Below are positions 16,479 through 24,472 of a stretch of DNA of 39,548 nucleotides, piece after piece; the stretch's first letter is position 1, and the number at the start of each line of letters is the position of its first letter. The DNA lies in NCBI GenBank assembly GCA_030065855.1, contig JASJCT010000054.1, forward strand, positions 1 to 39,548, in the 5' to 3' direction. The notes beneath the pieces are model-generated. The model had not been told where the DNA came from. It was given only the letters and a program-made list of their open reading frames with translations, and made no database searches. The position numbers were made by a program, and so were the translations under genes. The DNA comes from Myxococcota bacterium. Its GTDB lineage: Bacteria; Myxococcota_A; Polyangia; JAAYKL01.

Positions 16479-17081
16479 CTACAACCTATGCATCAGGTTT
16501 TCCCGTACCTCGGCGCGGGCGCGCTTTAGCCTGGACTTGACAGCGTCCTTGGTGAGATCGAACTGGTCTGCCAGCACAGCAATCGGCACCTCATCAATAT
16601 CGTGGCCCTTGAGTAAGCTGCGATTGGGTTCGCCAAGGGTCTCGATCTCTCGATAAAGAAGGTCGAGGCGCTCCTTGAGCATGAGGTGCAACTCCTGGTC
16701 AGGTGTTGGATCGGCCATTGCTTTTGAAGACACGGCCGTGTCCAAAGGCTTGTGTAGGTTGGGGTCGTTTTTTTTGCCTCGCCGCTGGCGGGCGCAGGCC
16801 GATACCAGGATGCGGCGCAGCCAGGGTTCGATAGGAGAATCTCCTCGATAGGTGTCCAGGTACTTCATCGCTGCGACCATCGCGTCTTGAAACGCATCCA
16901 GCGCGCGCGTCTCGTCGCGGCAGATGTATCTGGCAAATCCCTCGAGGCGATCCGCATAGCAAACGGCAATTTGCTCAAACAGGGATTCATCTGGCGATGT
17001 CTGACTGAGAATTTCTGCAAAATCCGGGCATTGAATGCCATCTTCCCGGATAAACGGCTTTTTTAATGAATCTTCACTCAT
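16479..17081 (-). CDS. ECF-type RNA polymerase sigma factor
   Basis: 200 residues. Region 2 is recognisable at about residues 35-100 (YADRLEGFARYICRDETRALDAFQDAMVAAMKYLDTYRG followed by PWLRRILVSACARQRR). Region 4 is at about 140-198 (GEPNRSLLKGHDIDEVPIAVLADQFDLTKDAVKSRLKRARAEVRENL), which carries the helix-turn-helix for the -35 element. There is no region 3, as expected for ECF sigmas. The first 25 residues are an extra extension. It is followed by two cytochrome genes in the same direction and is the likely activator of that operon. No anti-sigma gene is adjacent, so its control must lie elsewhere or be transcriptional. Confidence 0.9.
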   Translation of the reverse strand: MSEDSLKKPFIREDGIQCPDFAEILSQTSPDESLFEQIAVCYADRLEGFARYICRDETRALDAFQDAMVAAMKYLDTYRGDSPIEPWLRRILVSACARQRRGKKNDPNLHKPLDTAVSSKAMADPTPDQELHLMLKERLDLLYREIETLGEPNRSLLKGHDIDEVPIAVLADQFDLTKDAVKSRLKRARAEVRENLMHRL

Positions 17082-17223
17082 CCCCTATCTATGTGGTGCC
17101 GAGATCCCATCCGTCAAGGGCAACTTTCTTTTGGCCATGTGATTTTTTTGCGTCACCCAGGCGCATCTGACTGGCTCTTATTGGTAAGGCGGCCCAAAGC
17201 CGCCACTGGGAAGGAGAAACGCG

Positions 17224-17556
17224 ATGAGCGCCAATGTGGTTACAGCAACAGATAGCGACTTTGAAAAAAAAGTAATAAAAAGCGACATTCCAGTGCTGGT
17301 AGATTTCTGGGCACCCTGGTGTGGTCCTTGCCGCATGGTGGGACCCGTGCTGGAAGAGGTGGCTGGTGAGTACGCGGGTAAGGTTAAAGTGGTAAAAGTC
17401 AATGTGGACGAGGAGCAGGCCATTGCCGGTCAGATGGGCATTCGATCCATCCCCACCATCGCCCTTTTCAAAAACGGAGAGGTAAAAGACATGGTTGTGG
17501 GTGCGCGCCCAAAATCCGCGTTCACCCAACTCATCGATAAAACCCTCGCTGGCTGA
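17224..17556 (+). CDS. trxA: Thioredoxin
   Basis: 110 residues, the standard length for thioredoxin 1. The active site WCGPC is at residues 32-36, the cis-proline loop SIPT near 76-79, and the buried FWAPWC and KVNVDE segments are typical. The ribosome site AAGGAGA lies 8 nt upstream. It is a cytosolic disulfide reductase for ribonucleotide reductase, peroxiredoxins and, in sulfur-metabolising bacteria, sulfur-transfer enzymes. It is divergent from the ECF sigma gene across 142 bp that must hold both promoters. Confidence 0.96.
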   Translation: MSANVVTATDSDFEKKVIKSDIPVLVDFWAPWCGPCRMVGPVLEEVAGEYAGKVKVVKVNVDEEQAIAGQMGIRSIPTIALFKNGEVKDMVVGARPKSAFTQLIDKTLAG

Positions 17557-17577
17557 GCCTATCCGGACTTACACTAG

Positions 17578-17681
17578 TTTTGACGTGTCCGCCTTCGCCC
17601 AGCCTACGGCGAGATGTTGAACTTTCGACATCCAAATCGAAAGTCGATAACCCCGCCGTAGGCTGGGCGAAGGCTGGCCTC
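17578..17681. repeat. Dispersed palindromic element, copy 2 (perfect 21-bp arms)
   Basis: A 104-bp element between convergent trxA and the AbgT gene. Left arm 17591-17611 and right arm 17654-17674 are perfect reverse complements over 21 bp (GCCTTCGCCC...CTACGGCG). The 42-bp centre holds a nested dyad ACTTTCGA...TCGAAAGT. It shares the outer boundary TTTTGACGTGTCCGC and the core with 8588-8683. As RNA it would form a long stem and could also act as a bidirectional terminator, though no U-run follows the main stem. Confidence 0.85.
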
Positions 17682-17709
17682 TTTCTTAGTTTTTCGAGGT
17701 CTAACTCGA

Positions 17710-19242
17710 CTAAAGCAGGATGCCGGCGCCGGGTCCGAGGGGGAGATCCAGCAGGATCCATGCGACGAGTAAAATGACCCAAACCAGGAAGAAGGCGATT
17801 GAGTATGGAAGCATGGTGGCGACGAGGGTGCCGATGCCCGCGTCTTTTTGGTATTTCTGAAAGTAGACGATGATCAGCGCGAAGAAGCTCATCATGGGGG
17901 AGATGATGTTGGTAACAGAGTCGCCGATGCGGTAGACGACCTGAGTGAGCTCGGGGGTGTAGCCGAGGAACATGAAAAGAGGCACGAAGATAGGAGCGAG
18001 GAGTGCCCATTTGGCCGAGGCACTGCCGATCATCAGGTTGATCAGGGCCGAGAACAAAACGAACATGATGACGAGGGGGATGAGCCCGAGCCCCAGGCTG
18101 TTGATGACGTTCGCGCCCTTAATGGCGAGCACTATCCCCAAATTGCTCCAATTGAAGTACTCTACGAACTGGGCCGCAAAAAACACCAGCACGAGGTAGC
18201 CGGCCAGGCTCTTCATCGACTCCCCCATCCCCTTCATCACGTCACCGTCGTTTTTGTACTTCTTCACACAGATGCCGTACACAAGCCCCATCAGGCCCGC
18301 CACGATGAACAGCACTGCCACGACCCCTTTGAGCAGCGGGGATCTGAGCAGGTCGCCCCCCTCCCCTCGGAGGATCCCGTTCTCCGGAATGACCCCACTA
18401 GCCATCGCCACGAGAACCCCTACGAATACCACCGACGCCCACTTCAGTCCCCTTTTCTCCTCGGCGCTGAGGCGCTCGATCTTTTCGGGCTCAGCCCGGG
18501 TGCCTTTGTACTCACCGAGGCGCGGGACGATGACTTTCTCGGTCACCCAGGTACCAATGGCAGCAACCGCGAACGTGGAGGCCACCATAAAGTAGTAATT
18601 GGCTGTTGGGTTGACTTGATACGTTGGATCGACCAGATGGGCCGCCTCTTCAGAGAGTCCGGCGAGCAGCGGATCGATGGTGCCGAGAACCAGGTTGGCC
18701 GAGTACCCCCCTGACACACCGGCGAATCCCGCGGCCATCCCCGCGATGGGATGGCGACCGATAGCGAGAAAGATGGTCGCCGCCAGCGGCACCAGAAGCA
18801 CATACCCAATACTAGAGGCTAGGTTGGACACGACACCCGCCAGCACGATGATGAACGTGAGAAGACGCTGCGGCGAAGAGAGCACCAGGAGCCGAATCAC
18901 CACCGCGATGAGCCCGGAGTGTTCGGCCAGGCCGATGCCGAGCATGGCCACGATGACGATACCCAGCGGCGCAAAGCCGGTGAAGTTGGTCACCATTTCA
19001 GTGAGGATGCGGTGTAGGCCGTCACGGGAGAGCAGGTTGATAACAGAGAATGCCTCTCCGGTTACCGGGTGAGTCGCTGCTATACCAATGGCAGCGAACA
19101 GGGCCGAACACAAAAGCACAAGTAACGCGAGCGCCCCAAATAGGGTCGCTGGATGAGGCAGCGCATTGCCGACTTTCTCAACAACATTGAGAGCACGCGA
19201 GAGGTGACGATTCGGTGTGGGTGTGGGTGCGGCTTGGTTCAT
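17710..19242 (-). CDS. AbgT-family transporter
   Basis: 510 residues with about a dozen membrane segments. Family-typical stretches are present: [19 protein letters not shown] near residues 27-45, the re-entrant [36 protein letters not shown], and the C-terminal [20 protein letters not shown]...[16 protein letters not shown]. Characterised AbgT proteins take up p-aminobenzoyl-glutamate or export sulfonamides, so a folate-precursor or drug role is possible; the substrate here is not known. It lies 88 bp after the ketopantoate-reductase-like gene in the same direction and ends against the palindromic repeat. Confidence 0.93.
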   Translation of the reverse strand: MNQAAPTPTPNRHLSRALNVVEKVGNALPHPATLFGALALLVLLCSALFAAIGIAATHPVTGEAFSVINLLSRDGLHRILTEMVTNFTGFAPLGIVIVAMLGIGLAEHSGLIAVVIRLLVLSSPQRLLTFIIVLAGVVSNLASSIGYVLLVPLAATIFLAIGRHPIAGMAAGFAGVSGGYSANLVLGTIDPLLAGLSEEAAHLVDPTYQVNPTANYYFMVASTFAVAAIGTWVTEKVIVPRLGEYKGTRAEPEKIERLSAEEKRGLKWASVVFVGVLVAMASGVIPENGILRGEGGDLLRSPLLKGVVAVLFIVAGLMGLVYGICVKKYKNDGDVMKGMGESMKSLAGYLVLVFFAAQFVEYFNWSNLGIVLAIKGANVINSLGLGLIPLVIMFVLFSALINLMIGSASAKWALLAPIFVPLFMFLGYTPELTQVVYRIGDSVTNIISPMMSFFALIIVYFQKYQKDAGIGTLVATMLPYSIAFFLVWVILLVAWILLDLPLGPGAGILL

Positions 19243-19330
19243 CCCCTGGTCTTAACACTCGGCCGGGACAATAACCAGGCTTTGCGAACACGAAGCATGC
19301 CGCGCCGATGAGCACTATCTGTGCAAGGCG

Positions 19331-20284
19331 CTAAGCCTTTGGTCTCATCCCCTCGGACACATAGGCGTCCAACACAATGGCCCGCTCCAGGTTCTTGAGC
19401 AGATAATACACGGTCTGTATGACCGGCACGTCGAGGCCGTGTTGTTCAGCGTATCGGAACAGCTTGCCGGCGTGATATTCGTTTTCTGTGATCCGTTCCT
19501 GTTCAATGTCGACGAGCATGGAGGGTTTGTGATCCCCCCCTTGAGATAGGTAGGACAGGGCGTATTCCAGGTAGTCATCGCCGATATTAAACCCCAACGC
19601 CTGACCCACGCGAATGCTCTCTCGTGTGATTTCCCGCACCATCCGCTCCAACTCGGGCTCCACCATGACCTCCTTCATGGTGAGGCGGGTCAGGGCACAG
19701 ATACTGCTCAGCGACATATTTAACACGGCCTTTTTAAACGCTTCCTCCTTGCATCGGTCAGTCAAGGTCGTCTTGAGCTCTCCCGTGTTAAACGCTTCAA
19801 AAAGCTGCTGGCTGATTTGGTTCCCCTTGTCCGACAAAAAATTGGTACGGGCAAACTCCACCCACACTTCTGATTTTCTCACGTAATTGCAGCCCATATG
19901 CACCACCAATCGGTAGGCCCTATCTTCGCCGAAAATAGCCGCAATATCGTCTTCTGCATCAATACCGTTTTGCGCAGAGACAAACACCGTGCGATCATCT
20001 ATATTGAACGATCTCAACTGCTTGAGGACATCGATGGAGTGACCGCTCTTGGTGCAGATGAGCACAACCTCCGGGCCCCTGCCAACAAACGTCTCCATAT
20101 CCGTGGTCAGATCGGTGAGCTGTGCCTCGGCAGGCAGTTCGCCAGAGATCACAAGGGGGTTATGAGACAAGTACCTCTGCCGATGCACGTTCAAATCAAT
20201 GGCAGAAACCTCGTGACCGGCTTGCTTTAGGTGAGCCGCAAAAACAGCACCAACAGGGCCAATGCCCACAATTCCATAATGCAT
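19331..20284 (-). CDS. Ketopantoate reductase family protein (PanE/ApbA)
   Basis: 317 residues. The N-terminal NADP-binding motif GIVGIGPVGAVFAAHL (residues 4-19) and the SAQNGIDAEDDIA segment are diagnostic of the 2-dehydropantoate 2-reductase family. The C-terminal all-helical domain includes KEEAFKKAVLNMSLSSICALT (the family Lys) and a late YLLKNLE. Authentic PanE reduces ketopantoate to pantoate for coenzyme A, but many family members act on other 2-ketoacids. It follows the zinc-ribbon gene by 11 bp and precedes AbgT, downstream of the aprA terminator, so it forms a separate transcription unit. Confidence 0.88.
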   Translation of the reverse strand: MHYGIVGIGPVGAVFAAHLKQAGHEVSAIDLNVHRQRYLSHNPLVISGELPAEAQLTDLTTDMETFVGRGPEVVLICTKSGHSIDVLKQLRSFNIDDRTVFVSAQNGIDAEDDIAAIFGEDRAYRLVVHMGCNYVRKSEVWVEFARTNFLSDKGNQISQQLFEAFNTGELKTTLTDRCKEEAFKKAVLNMSLSSICALTRLTMKEVMVEPELERMVREITRESIRVGQALGFNIGDDYLEYALSYLSQGGDHKPSMLVDIEQERITENEYHAGKLFRYAEQHGLDVPVIQTVYYLLKNLERAIVLDAYVSEGMRPKA

Positions 20285-20295
20285 GATTGATTCCT

Positions 20296-20580
20296 CTAAT
20301 GGTCATTTTCTGGGATGATGCGATCTTTGATGGCATCCCTAGACCAGACCATGAGTGGAGAGTTCCTGCCGGTTTTTTCGTCGACAACGCGATAGCGATA
20401 GGAAACCCTGTTGCCGTATCGCTCCCACATCCAGTCCCAGCCAGCCACAAAGTAGCTGCAATCATCGTTGAAGCAGACGTGTTGGATTGGGTTATCCCAG
20501 GCGAGCTCCCTCGGCATGTCCACCCGGTCTAACACTTCTCCGCAATGGGGACATGTGAGGCATGTGGTGGGATCTGACAT
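20296..20580 (-). CDS. Small zinc-ribbon protein, unknown function
   Basis: 94 residues. Two Cys pairs (C7/C10-PHC13 and C36/C41 in CFNDDCSYF) suggest a zinc ribbon or rubredoxin-like knuckle. The rest is Trp/Tyr-rich (AGWDWMWERYGNRVSYRYRV) with no membrane segment. It lies immediately upstream (11 bp) of the ketopantoate-reductase-like gene and 60 bp after the terminator that follows aprA. No family name is certain; similarity to small conserved proteins of sulfur-metabolising deltaproteobacteria is my impression only. Confidence 0.7.
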   Translation of the reverse strand: MSDPTTCLTCPHCGEVLDRVDMPRELAWDNPIQHVCFNDDCSYFVAGWDWMWERYGNRVSYRYRVVDEKTGRNSPLMVWSRDAIKDRIIPENDH

Positions 20581-20640
20581 TGTTTCACCTTCAATCCGTC
20601 AACCCTTCTCAGTCGAGGAACTGATCCCCTGACCAAAAGG

Positions 20641-20680
20641 AAAAGCCCCAGGCGCGCTCGTGCGTGCCTGAGGCTTTTTT
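20641..20680. terminator. Intrinsic terminator after aprBA (bidirectional)
   Basis: A hairpin with arms AAAAGCCCCAGGC and GCCTGAGGCTTTTTT around a GCGC-rich loop, 30 bp after the aprA stop. Read on the minus strand, the stem is followed by CTTTTCCTTTT; on the plus strand by TTTTTT. It separates the aprBA transcript from the zinc-ribbon gene. Confidence 0.8.
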
Positions 20681-20709
20681 ACTAACAATTCGCTACTGAC
20701 GCCAAAGAA

Positions 20710-22581
20710 TTAGAAAATCTTCTTCAGAGGTACCTTTTTCATTTCCCATTCGTCAGTTTTTGGATCCAGACGGCAGTTGACAAAGCACTCCCAGTTGGCG
20801 TCCATCTTGGGCTTGTCAGACCGGAAATAGTATCCAGGCCAACGGGTTTCCTCGCGGAAGAGGATGGAGCGAACGTGGGCCTCTGCCTGGTACATGCGGT
20901 GGGTGTTCTCCCAAGCGCGCATGAGTTCGTGCAGATCCTTGGCACCCAACTTCTCCGAGTCTTCTTTGAGAAGCGCGAGGAGGTCGAGGCACTTGTTGAG
21001 GTTGGCCTCAGATGTGGTGAACTGAGCGGTCACGCCGCCGGCGTACTCGTCCATCATTTTCTGCAGGCGCATCTGGAACATCTTCGGCAGGATGTAGTGC
21101 GGGTTGACATCCGCCTGGGTGGTCTTGCCGCAGTTCTCTTCGAACAGCACCATCGGTTTGAAGACTGCTTCCTTCATCTTGGCGATGGCAGCATCGTCGT
21201 AGTTGAGAGCGTCTTTGTTCTCAGCTGCGAATTTGCAAATCGACTTACCGGCAATGCGGCCCTCGGCGTGGGAACCGGAAGAGAACTTGTGGGAGGAGGC
21301 GCCAGAGGCGTCACCTGCGCAGAACAGACCCTTGACCGTGGACATGTTGGTGTAGCCCCAGAAATACTCTGGCGGTGCAATGTCCTCGGGACCGGAGACC
21401 CAAGCACCAGAGGCGCCGGAGTGGGAACCGATAAAGTAAGGCTCGGCCGCGGCGATCTCGGATTTGGACTCTTCGGGCTGCACGTTGGTGGAGGCCCACA
21501 GGAGCGCCTGGGAAATGGTCATATCCAGGAAGTCTTCCCAAGCCTCGTTCTCGAGCTCTTTCATTTTCTTCTTGAAAGCCTTGGGATCGTCTTTGTATTG
21601 CTCGGCCAGCTTGGCGATGGCTTCCTCGGTCCGCATGTAGATCGGGCCTTTGCCTTCCATGACGTCGAGCATCATGAGCCAGTTACGCAGGTTGGCCGGG
21701 ACAGGTTTGACCTTGCCGTAAGGTGCCCAGTTCTCGAGCTCGCCAGCGCGGGTCTGCATGTAGTTCTCGTCGAGTGCGTTGGTGGCGCGGGACTTGAACA
21801 GGAGGAACCACGCGCCCACAGGGCCGTAAGCGTCTTTGAAGCGCACGGGGATGAACCGCACTTCCTGGCAGGTCATCTCAGCGCCCGCTTTCAGCGTGAA
21901 ATAGGTAGAGGCACCAGAGTTGAACGGGGGATACCAGGCACGGCCCGCACCCTCACCAGAGGAACGCGGCTTGAACACGCCAACCGCGCCGCCCATGGCG
22001 GCCAATGTGGCTTTGGCCTTGAAAACGTAGAATTTGTTCTCGCGCACTGAGAAGCCAACCGCACCAGAGCAACGATCACCGTCCATGAGGGGACCGGTGA
22101 TGAAAACGCGCTCAAAAATATTGTCCACGCCCAGGGCGTTCTTGGCGGCCTCGGCAACGATGATCTTGTAGGACTCACCGTTGATCATGAGCTGCCAGCG
22201 ACCCTCGTGCACATACCCGCCATCCGCATCTTTCCAAATCGGGAGGCCCCACTTCTCGAAGAGATGGACCGACCCGTCCACGTGGCGGGCGATGCTGGCG
22301 ACCAGGTCCTCACGGGTGATGCCCATGAGGTCGTTGCGGACGTAGTCCACATAGTCATTCATTGTGTTCTGGCCGTCTTTCAGGCCAACATACTGGTTAA
22401 TAGCGGAAAGGCCCATGGCGACCGCACCAGAGCGATCCATGGAGGCCTTGTCCACGAGCGTGACCTTAAGGCCATTCTTCTTGCTCCAGTAGGCAGCTTC
22501 CACCGCAGCGCCACAGGCTGCCATGCCGCCACCGCAGATGAGTACATCAGTTTCGACTACAACAGTTTCAAAATCAGCCAT
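20710..22581 (-). CDS. aprA: Adenylylsulfate (APS) reductase alpha subunit
   Basis: 623 residues, the FAD-containing catalytic subunit of dissimilatory APS reductase (APS + 2e- to AMP + sulfite, reversible). Evidence: the FAD motif VLICGGGMAACGAAVEA (14-30), VDKASMDRSGAVAMGLSAIN, HEGRWQLMINGESYK, NKFYVFKAKATLAAMGG, and active-site stretches KPRSSGEGAGRAWYPPFN and CQEVRFIPVRFKDAYGPVGAW. The C-terminus ends KKVPLKKIF as in known AprA. The start has GGAG about 8 nt upstream and lies 14 bp after aprB. Whether the enzyme works in sulfate reduction or sulfite oxidation cannot be decided from this window. No sat, qmo or dsr genes are seen. Confidence 0.97.
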   Translation of the reverse strand: MADFETVVVETDVLICGGGMAACGAAVEAAYWSKKNGLKVTLVDKASMDRSGAVAMGLSAINQYVGLKDGQNTMNDYVDYVRNDLMGITREDLVASIARHVDGSVHLFEKWGLPIWKDADGGYVHEGRWQLMINGESYKIIVAEAAKNALGVDNIFERVFITGPLMDGDRCSGAVGFSVRENKFYVFKAKATLAAMGGAVGVFKPRSSGEGAGRAWYPPFNSGASTYFTLKAGAEMTCQEVRFIPVRFKDAYGPVGAWFLLFKSRATNALDENYMQTRAGELENWAPYGKVKPVPANLRNWLMMLDVMEGKGPIYMRTEEAIAKLAEQYKDDPKAFKKKMKELENEAWEDFLDMTISQALLWASTNVQPEESKSEIAAAEPYFIGSHSGASGAWVSGPEDIAPPEYFWGYTNMSTVKGLFCAGDASGASSHKFSSGSHAEGRIAGKSICKFAAENKDALNYDDAAIAKMKEAVFKPMVLFEENCGKTTQADVNPHYILPKMFQMRLQKMMDEYAGGVTAQFTTSEANLNKCLDLLALLKEDSEKLGAKDLHELMRAWENTHRMYQAEAHVRSILFREETRWPGYYFRSDKPKMDANWECFVNCRLDPKTDEWEMKKVPLKKIF

Positions 22582-22595
22582 TGTTCACTCCTCCC

Positions 22596-23030
22596 TTATT
22601 TGGTCCAGACAGCGTCTAGGCCTAAAGATTGCGGTTCCGTGAACAGATCTTGGCTGTTCAGATCGGGCTCATTTGCCCAACCACCGGCCGGCTCAGCTTT
22701 GCCCTCTGGGGTCGTCCGGATGGGGAACTTGAACCGCTTAACATTGCCATTGCGGAATTTGACCGTCCACATGATGTTATCAGTGGAGCGCATGGGTACC
22801 ACAGAAGCACCCATGGGTACGAAGTCAGCGTAACCGCGCACATCCATCGCCTGAGTCGGGCAGATCTTGACGCAGCACATGCATTCCCAGCACTGTTCCG
22901 GCTCTTGATTGTAAGCCTTCATCTTGTCCTTATCCAAAACCATTAGGTCGTTTGGACAGGCATGCTGGCAGGCGGTCTTATCGAGCGCCTTGCACCCATC
23001 GCATTTGTCCGGATTTACAAAACTTGGCAT
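22596..23030 (-). CDS. aprB: Adenylylsulfate reductase beta subunit
   Basis: 144 residues, the iron-sulfur subunit that passes electrons to the AprA flavin. Two [4Fe-4S] binding clusters are visible: CDGCKALDKTACQHACP near residues 10-26 and CWECMCCVKICP near 47-58. The tail wraps AprA in known structures (KFPIRTTPEGKAEPAGGW). The ribosome site GGAGGTT lies 7 nt before the ATG. It is the first gene of the aprBA transcript, 250 bp after the LysR gene. Confidence 0.96.
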   Translation of the reverse strand: MPSFVNPDKCDGCKALDKTACQHACPNDLMVLDKDKMKAYNQEPEQCWECMCCVKICPTQAMDVRGYADFVPMGASVVPMRSTDNIMWTVKFRNGNVKRFKFPIRTTPEGKAEPAGGWANEPDLNSQDLFTEPQSLGLDAVWTK

Positions 23031-23280
23031 TCGTAACCTCCTCGGCCTCTCAGGCCTTTTGGAAATGGGATTTACCCTACCTACATCTCTTTAGGTGATC
23101 GTGCTCGTTTGGTTATGAGTCGATCTCGTCTACAATTGATTTAGCTGTCCAAATACAGCTTGTGTTTTTTACAAAATTTTCGGCCTCAAATAACGGTTTT
23201 AATGAAGTAAAGTCAATACAAAAAATTTAGATAACACTAATAAAAATAGATTATCTCCAAGAGGAAGGTCGGATGTGAGG
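23031..23280 (-). promoter_or_regulatory. Putative aprBA promoter region
   Basis: A 250-bp AT-rich gap between the LysR stop and aprB. Reading toward aprB, a TTGACT hexamer (complement of 23211-23216) is followed after 18 bp by TATTTG, a weak sigma-70-like pair that would leave a leader of roughly 150 nt. No clear riboswitch or terminator is seen in the leader. Confidence 0.35.
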
Positions 23281-24210
23281 TCAGGCGCACTTTATCTCTA
23301 CGCAGCCCCGCCAGGCAGATGCGTGCTTTCTCAGTTCCTGAACAAATGCCTCAGTCGCACGGCTCATCTCAAAATTTTCCCACGTTACGAGGACAATCCG
23401 ACGGACAAGGGGGGGACCGACCGAGATGCGGCACAACCGCCCTTTGGGCTCACCATCACATGCCACGTCTCCACTTGTCACCATGTCGGGTAAGAAAGCG
23501 ACACCAAGTCCGACTTCCACCATCTTTTTTACTGTTTCCACATTGTCGGTTGAGATGACGGGTTCTACGCTCACCTCCAAGCCGGCGAGGTACTCTCGAA
23601 TGAGCTGACCTGTGGGGCTCTTTGTGGATAGCGAGATAAACTGAAGGCCGCCAAGCTCATCTGGCCGCACGACCTTTTTGCCGAAAAACGGATGGCTCCG
23701 GCCGCACACCAGGGAAATATGCTCTTCGATGAGTACCTCCTGGCGCAAGCGCCTATCTGCGCGGGGATTTGCAACCAGTGCCAAATCCAGCCGGTTGGAA
23801 CCGAGCAGCTCTAAAATCTCGTTAGAATGGCGGTATAATACCGTGGGTCTGGCCCCTGGATACTTCTCCCGCATGCTCCACAGTACGCGCGGCAGGAAAT
23901 AGATACCCACGCTGTTGGCAGTGCCAATGCGGATTTCGCCCACAACCCCATCTGCCAGCTGCTCCACAGCGTTGCGGGCCTGGCGAACCGCCTCCAGTAC
24001 CTTTCGCGTGTGTTGAAATAACACCCGCCCCGCTTCGGTCGTGCTCACACCACCCGGACGCCTGTGAAACAAGGACGCGCCGAGCTCTTGCTCCAATTGC
24101 TTGATTTGGTAAGAAAGAGCGGGCTGGGAAATATGTAGCCGCGATGTGGCCCTGTTAAAACCACCCTCTTCGACCACAGCTAAAAAACAGTTAAGTTGGT
24201 GAAGCTCCAC
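23281..24210 (-). CDS. LysR-type transcriptional regulator
   Basis: 309 residues from GTG 24210, preferred because it gives the family start (V/M)ELHQLNCFLAVVEEGG and has AGAGAGG 6 nt upstream; ATG 24234 is the alternative. The winged helix-turn-helix occupies about residues 1-60 (FNRATSRLHISQPALSYQIKQLEQELGASLFHR). The effector domain of two Rossmann-like lobes begins near 90 (VVGEIRIGTANSV). It is divergent from the MFS gene, with which it shares a 262-bp intergenic region, and sits upstream of aprBA in the same direction. By the usual LysR logic it regulates the divergent transporter; control of aprBA as well is possible but unproven. Confidence 0.92.
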   Translation of the reverse strand: MELHQLNCFLAVVEEGGFNRATSRLHISQPALSYQIKQLEQELGASLFHRRPGGVSTTEAGRVLFQHTRKVLEAVRQARNAVEQLADGVVGEIRIGTANSVGIYFLPRVLWSMREKYPGARPTVLYRHSNEILELLGSNRLDLALVANPRADRRLRQEVLIEEHISLVCGRSHPFFGKKVVRPDELGGLQFISLSTKSPTGQLIREYLAGLEVSVEPVISTDNVETVKKMVEVGLGVAFLPDMVTSGDVACDGEPKGRLCRISVGPPLVRRIVLVTWENFEMSRATEAFVQELRKHASAWRGCVEIKCA

Positions 24211-24293
24211 GCTTGGCCTCTCTTTGTAGTTCATCTCTTGAGTGGAAAAAATCGCTTTATCCCCACTCAAAAGCGTCTGATAAGAAGTGTTTA

Positions 24294-24340
24294 TTATGTT
24301 GCGAAGATTTATTCAACGAAATTGATAGCGCTCAACATAA
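24294..24340. promoter_or_regulatory. Inverted repeat in the LysR-MFS divergent region
   Basis: TTATGTTG at 24294-24301 and its exact reverse complement CAACATAA at 24333-24340 are separated by 31 bp, with a further TTCAAC half-site near 24312. The dyad lies between the two divergent starts, where LysR regulators bind, and the flanks are very AT-rich. It may be a regulator binding region. Confidence 0.4.
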
Positions 24341-24472
24341 TTTTTATTAATTATTTTGTATTTTTTTCCAGCCGGTATGATTTTCACGCAAGGCTCGCTG
24401 AACCGATTGGTTGGAAATATCGACCGGGTTGTTATAGGATGGTACGCGTTTTTCTCAATTGGGTTGGAGAAT

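Noticed and set aside
17578..17681. Integron attC site
   Set aside because: A GTTGAAC box is present but no RYYYAAC partner at the proper end, no integrase gene and no gene-cassette array.
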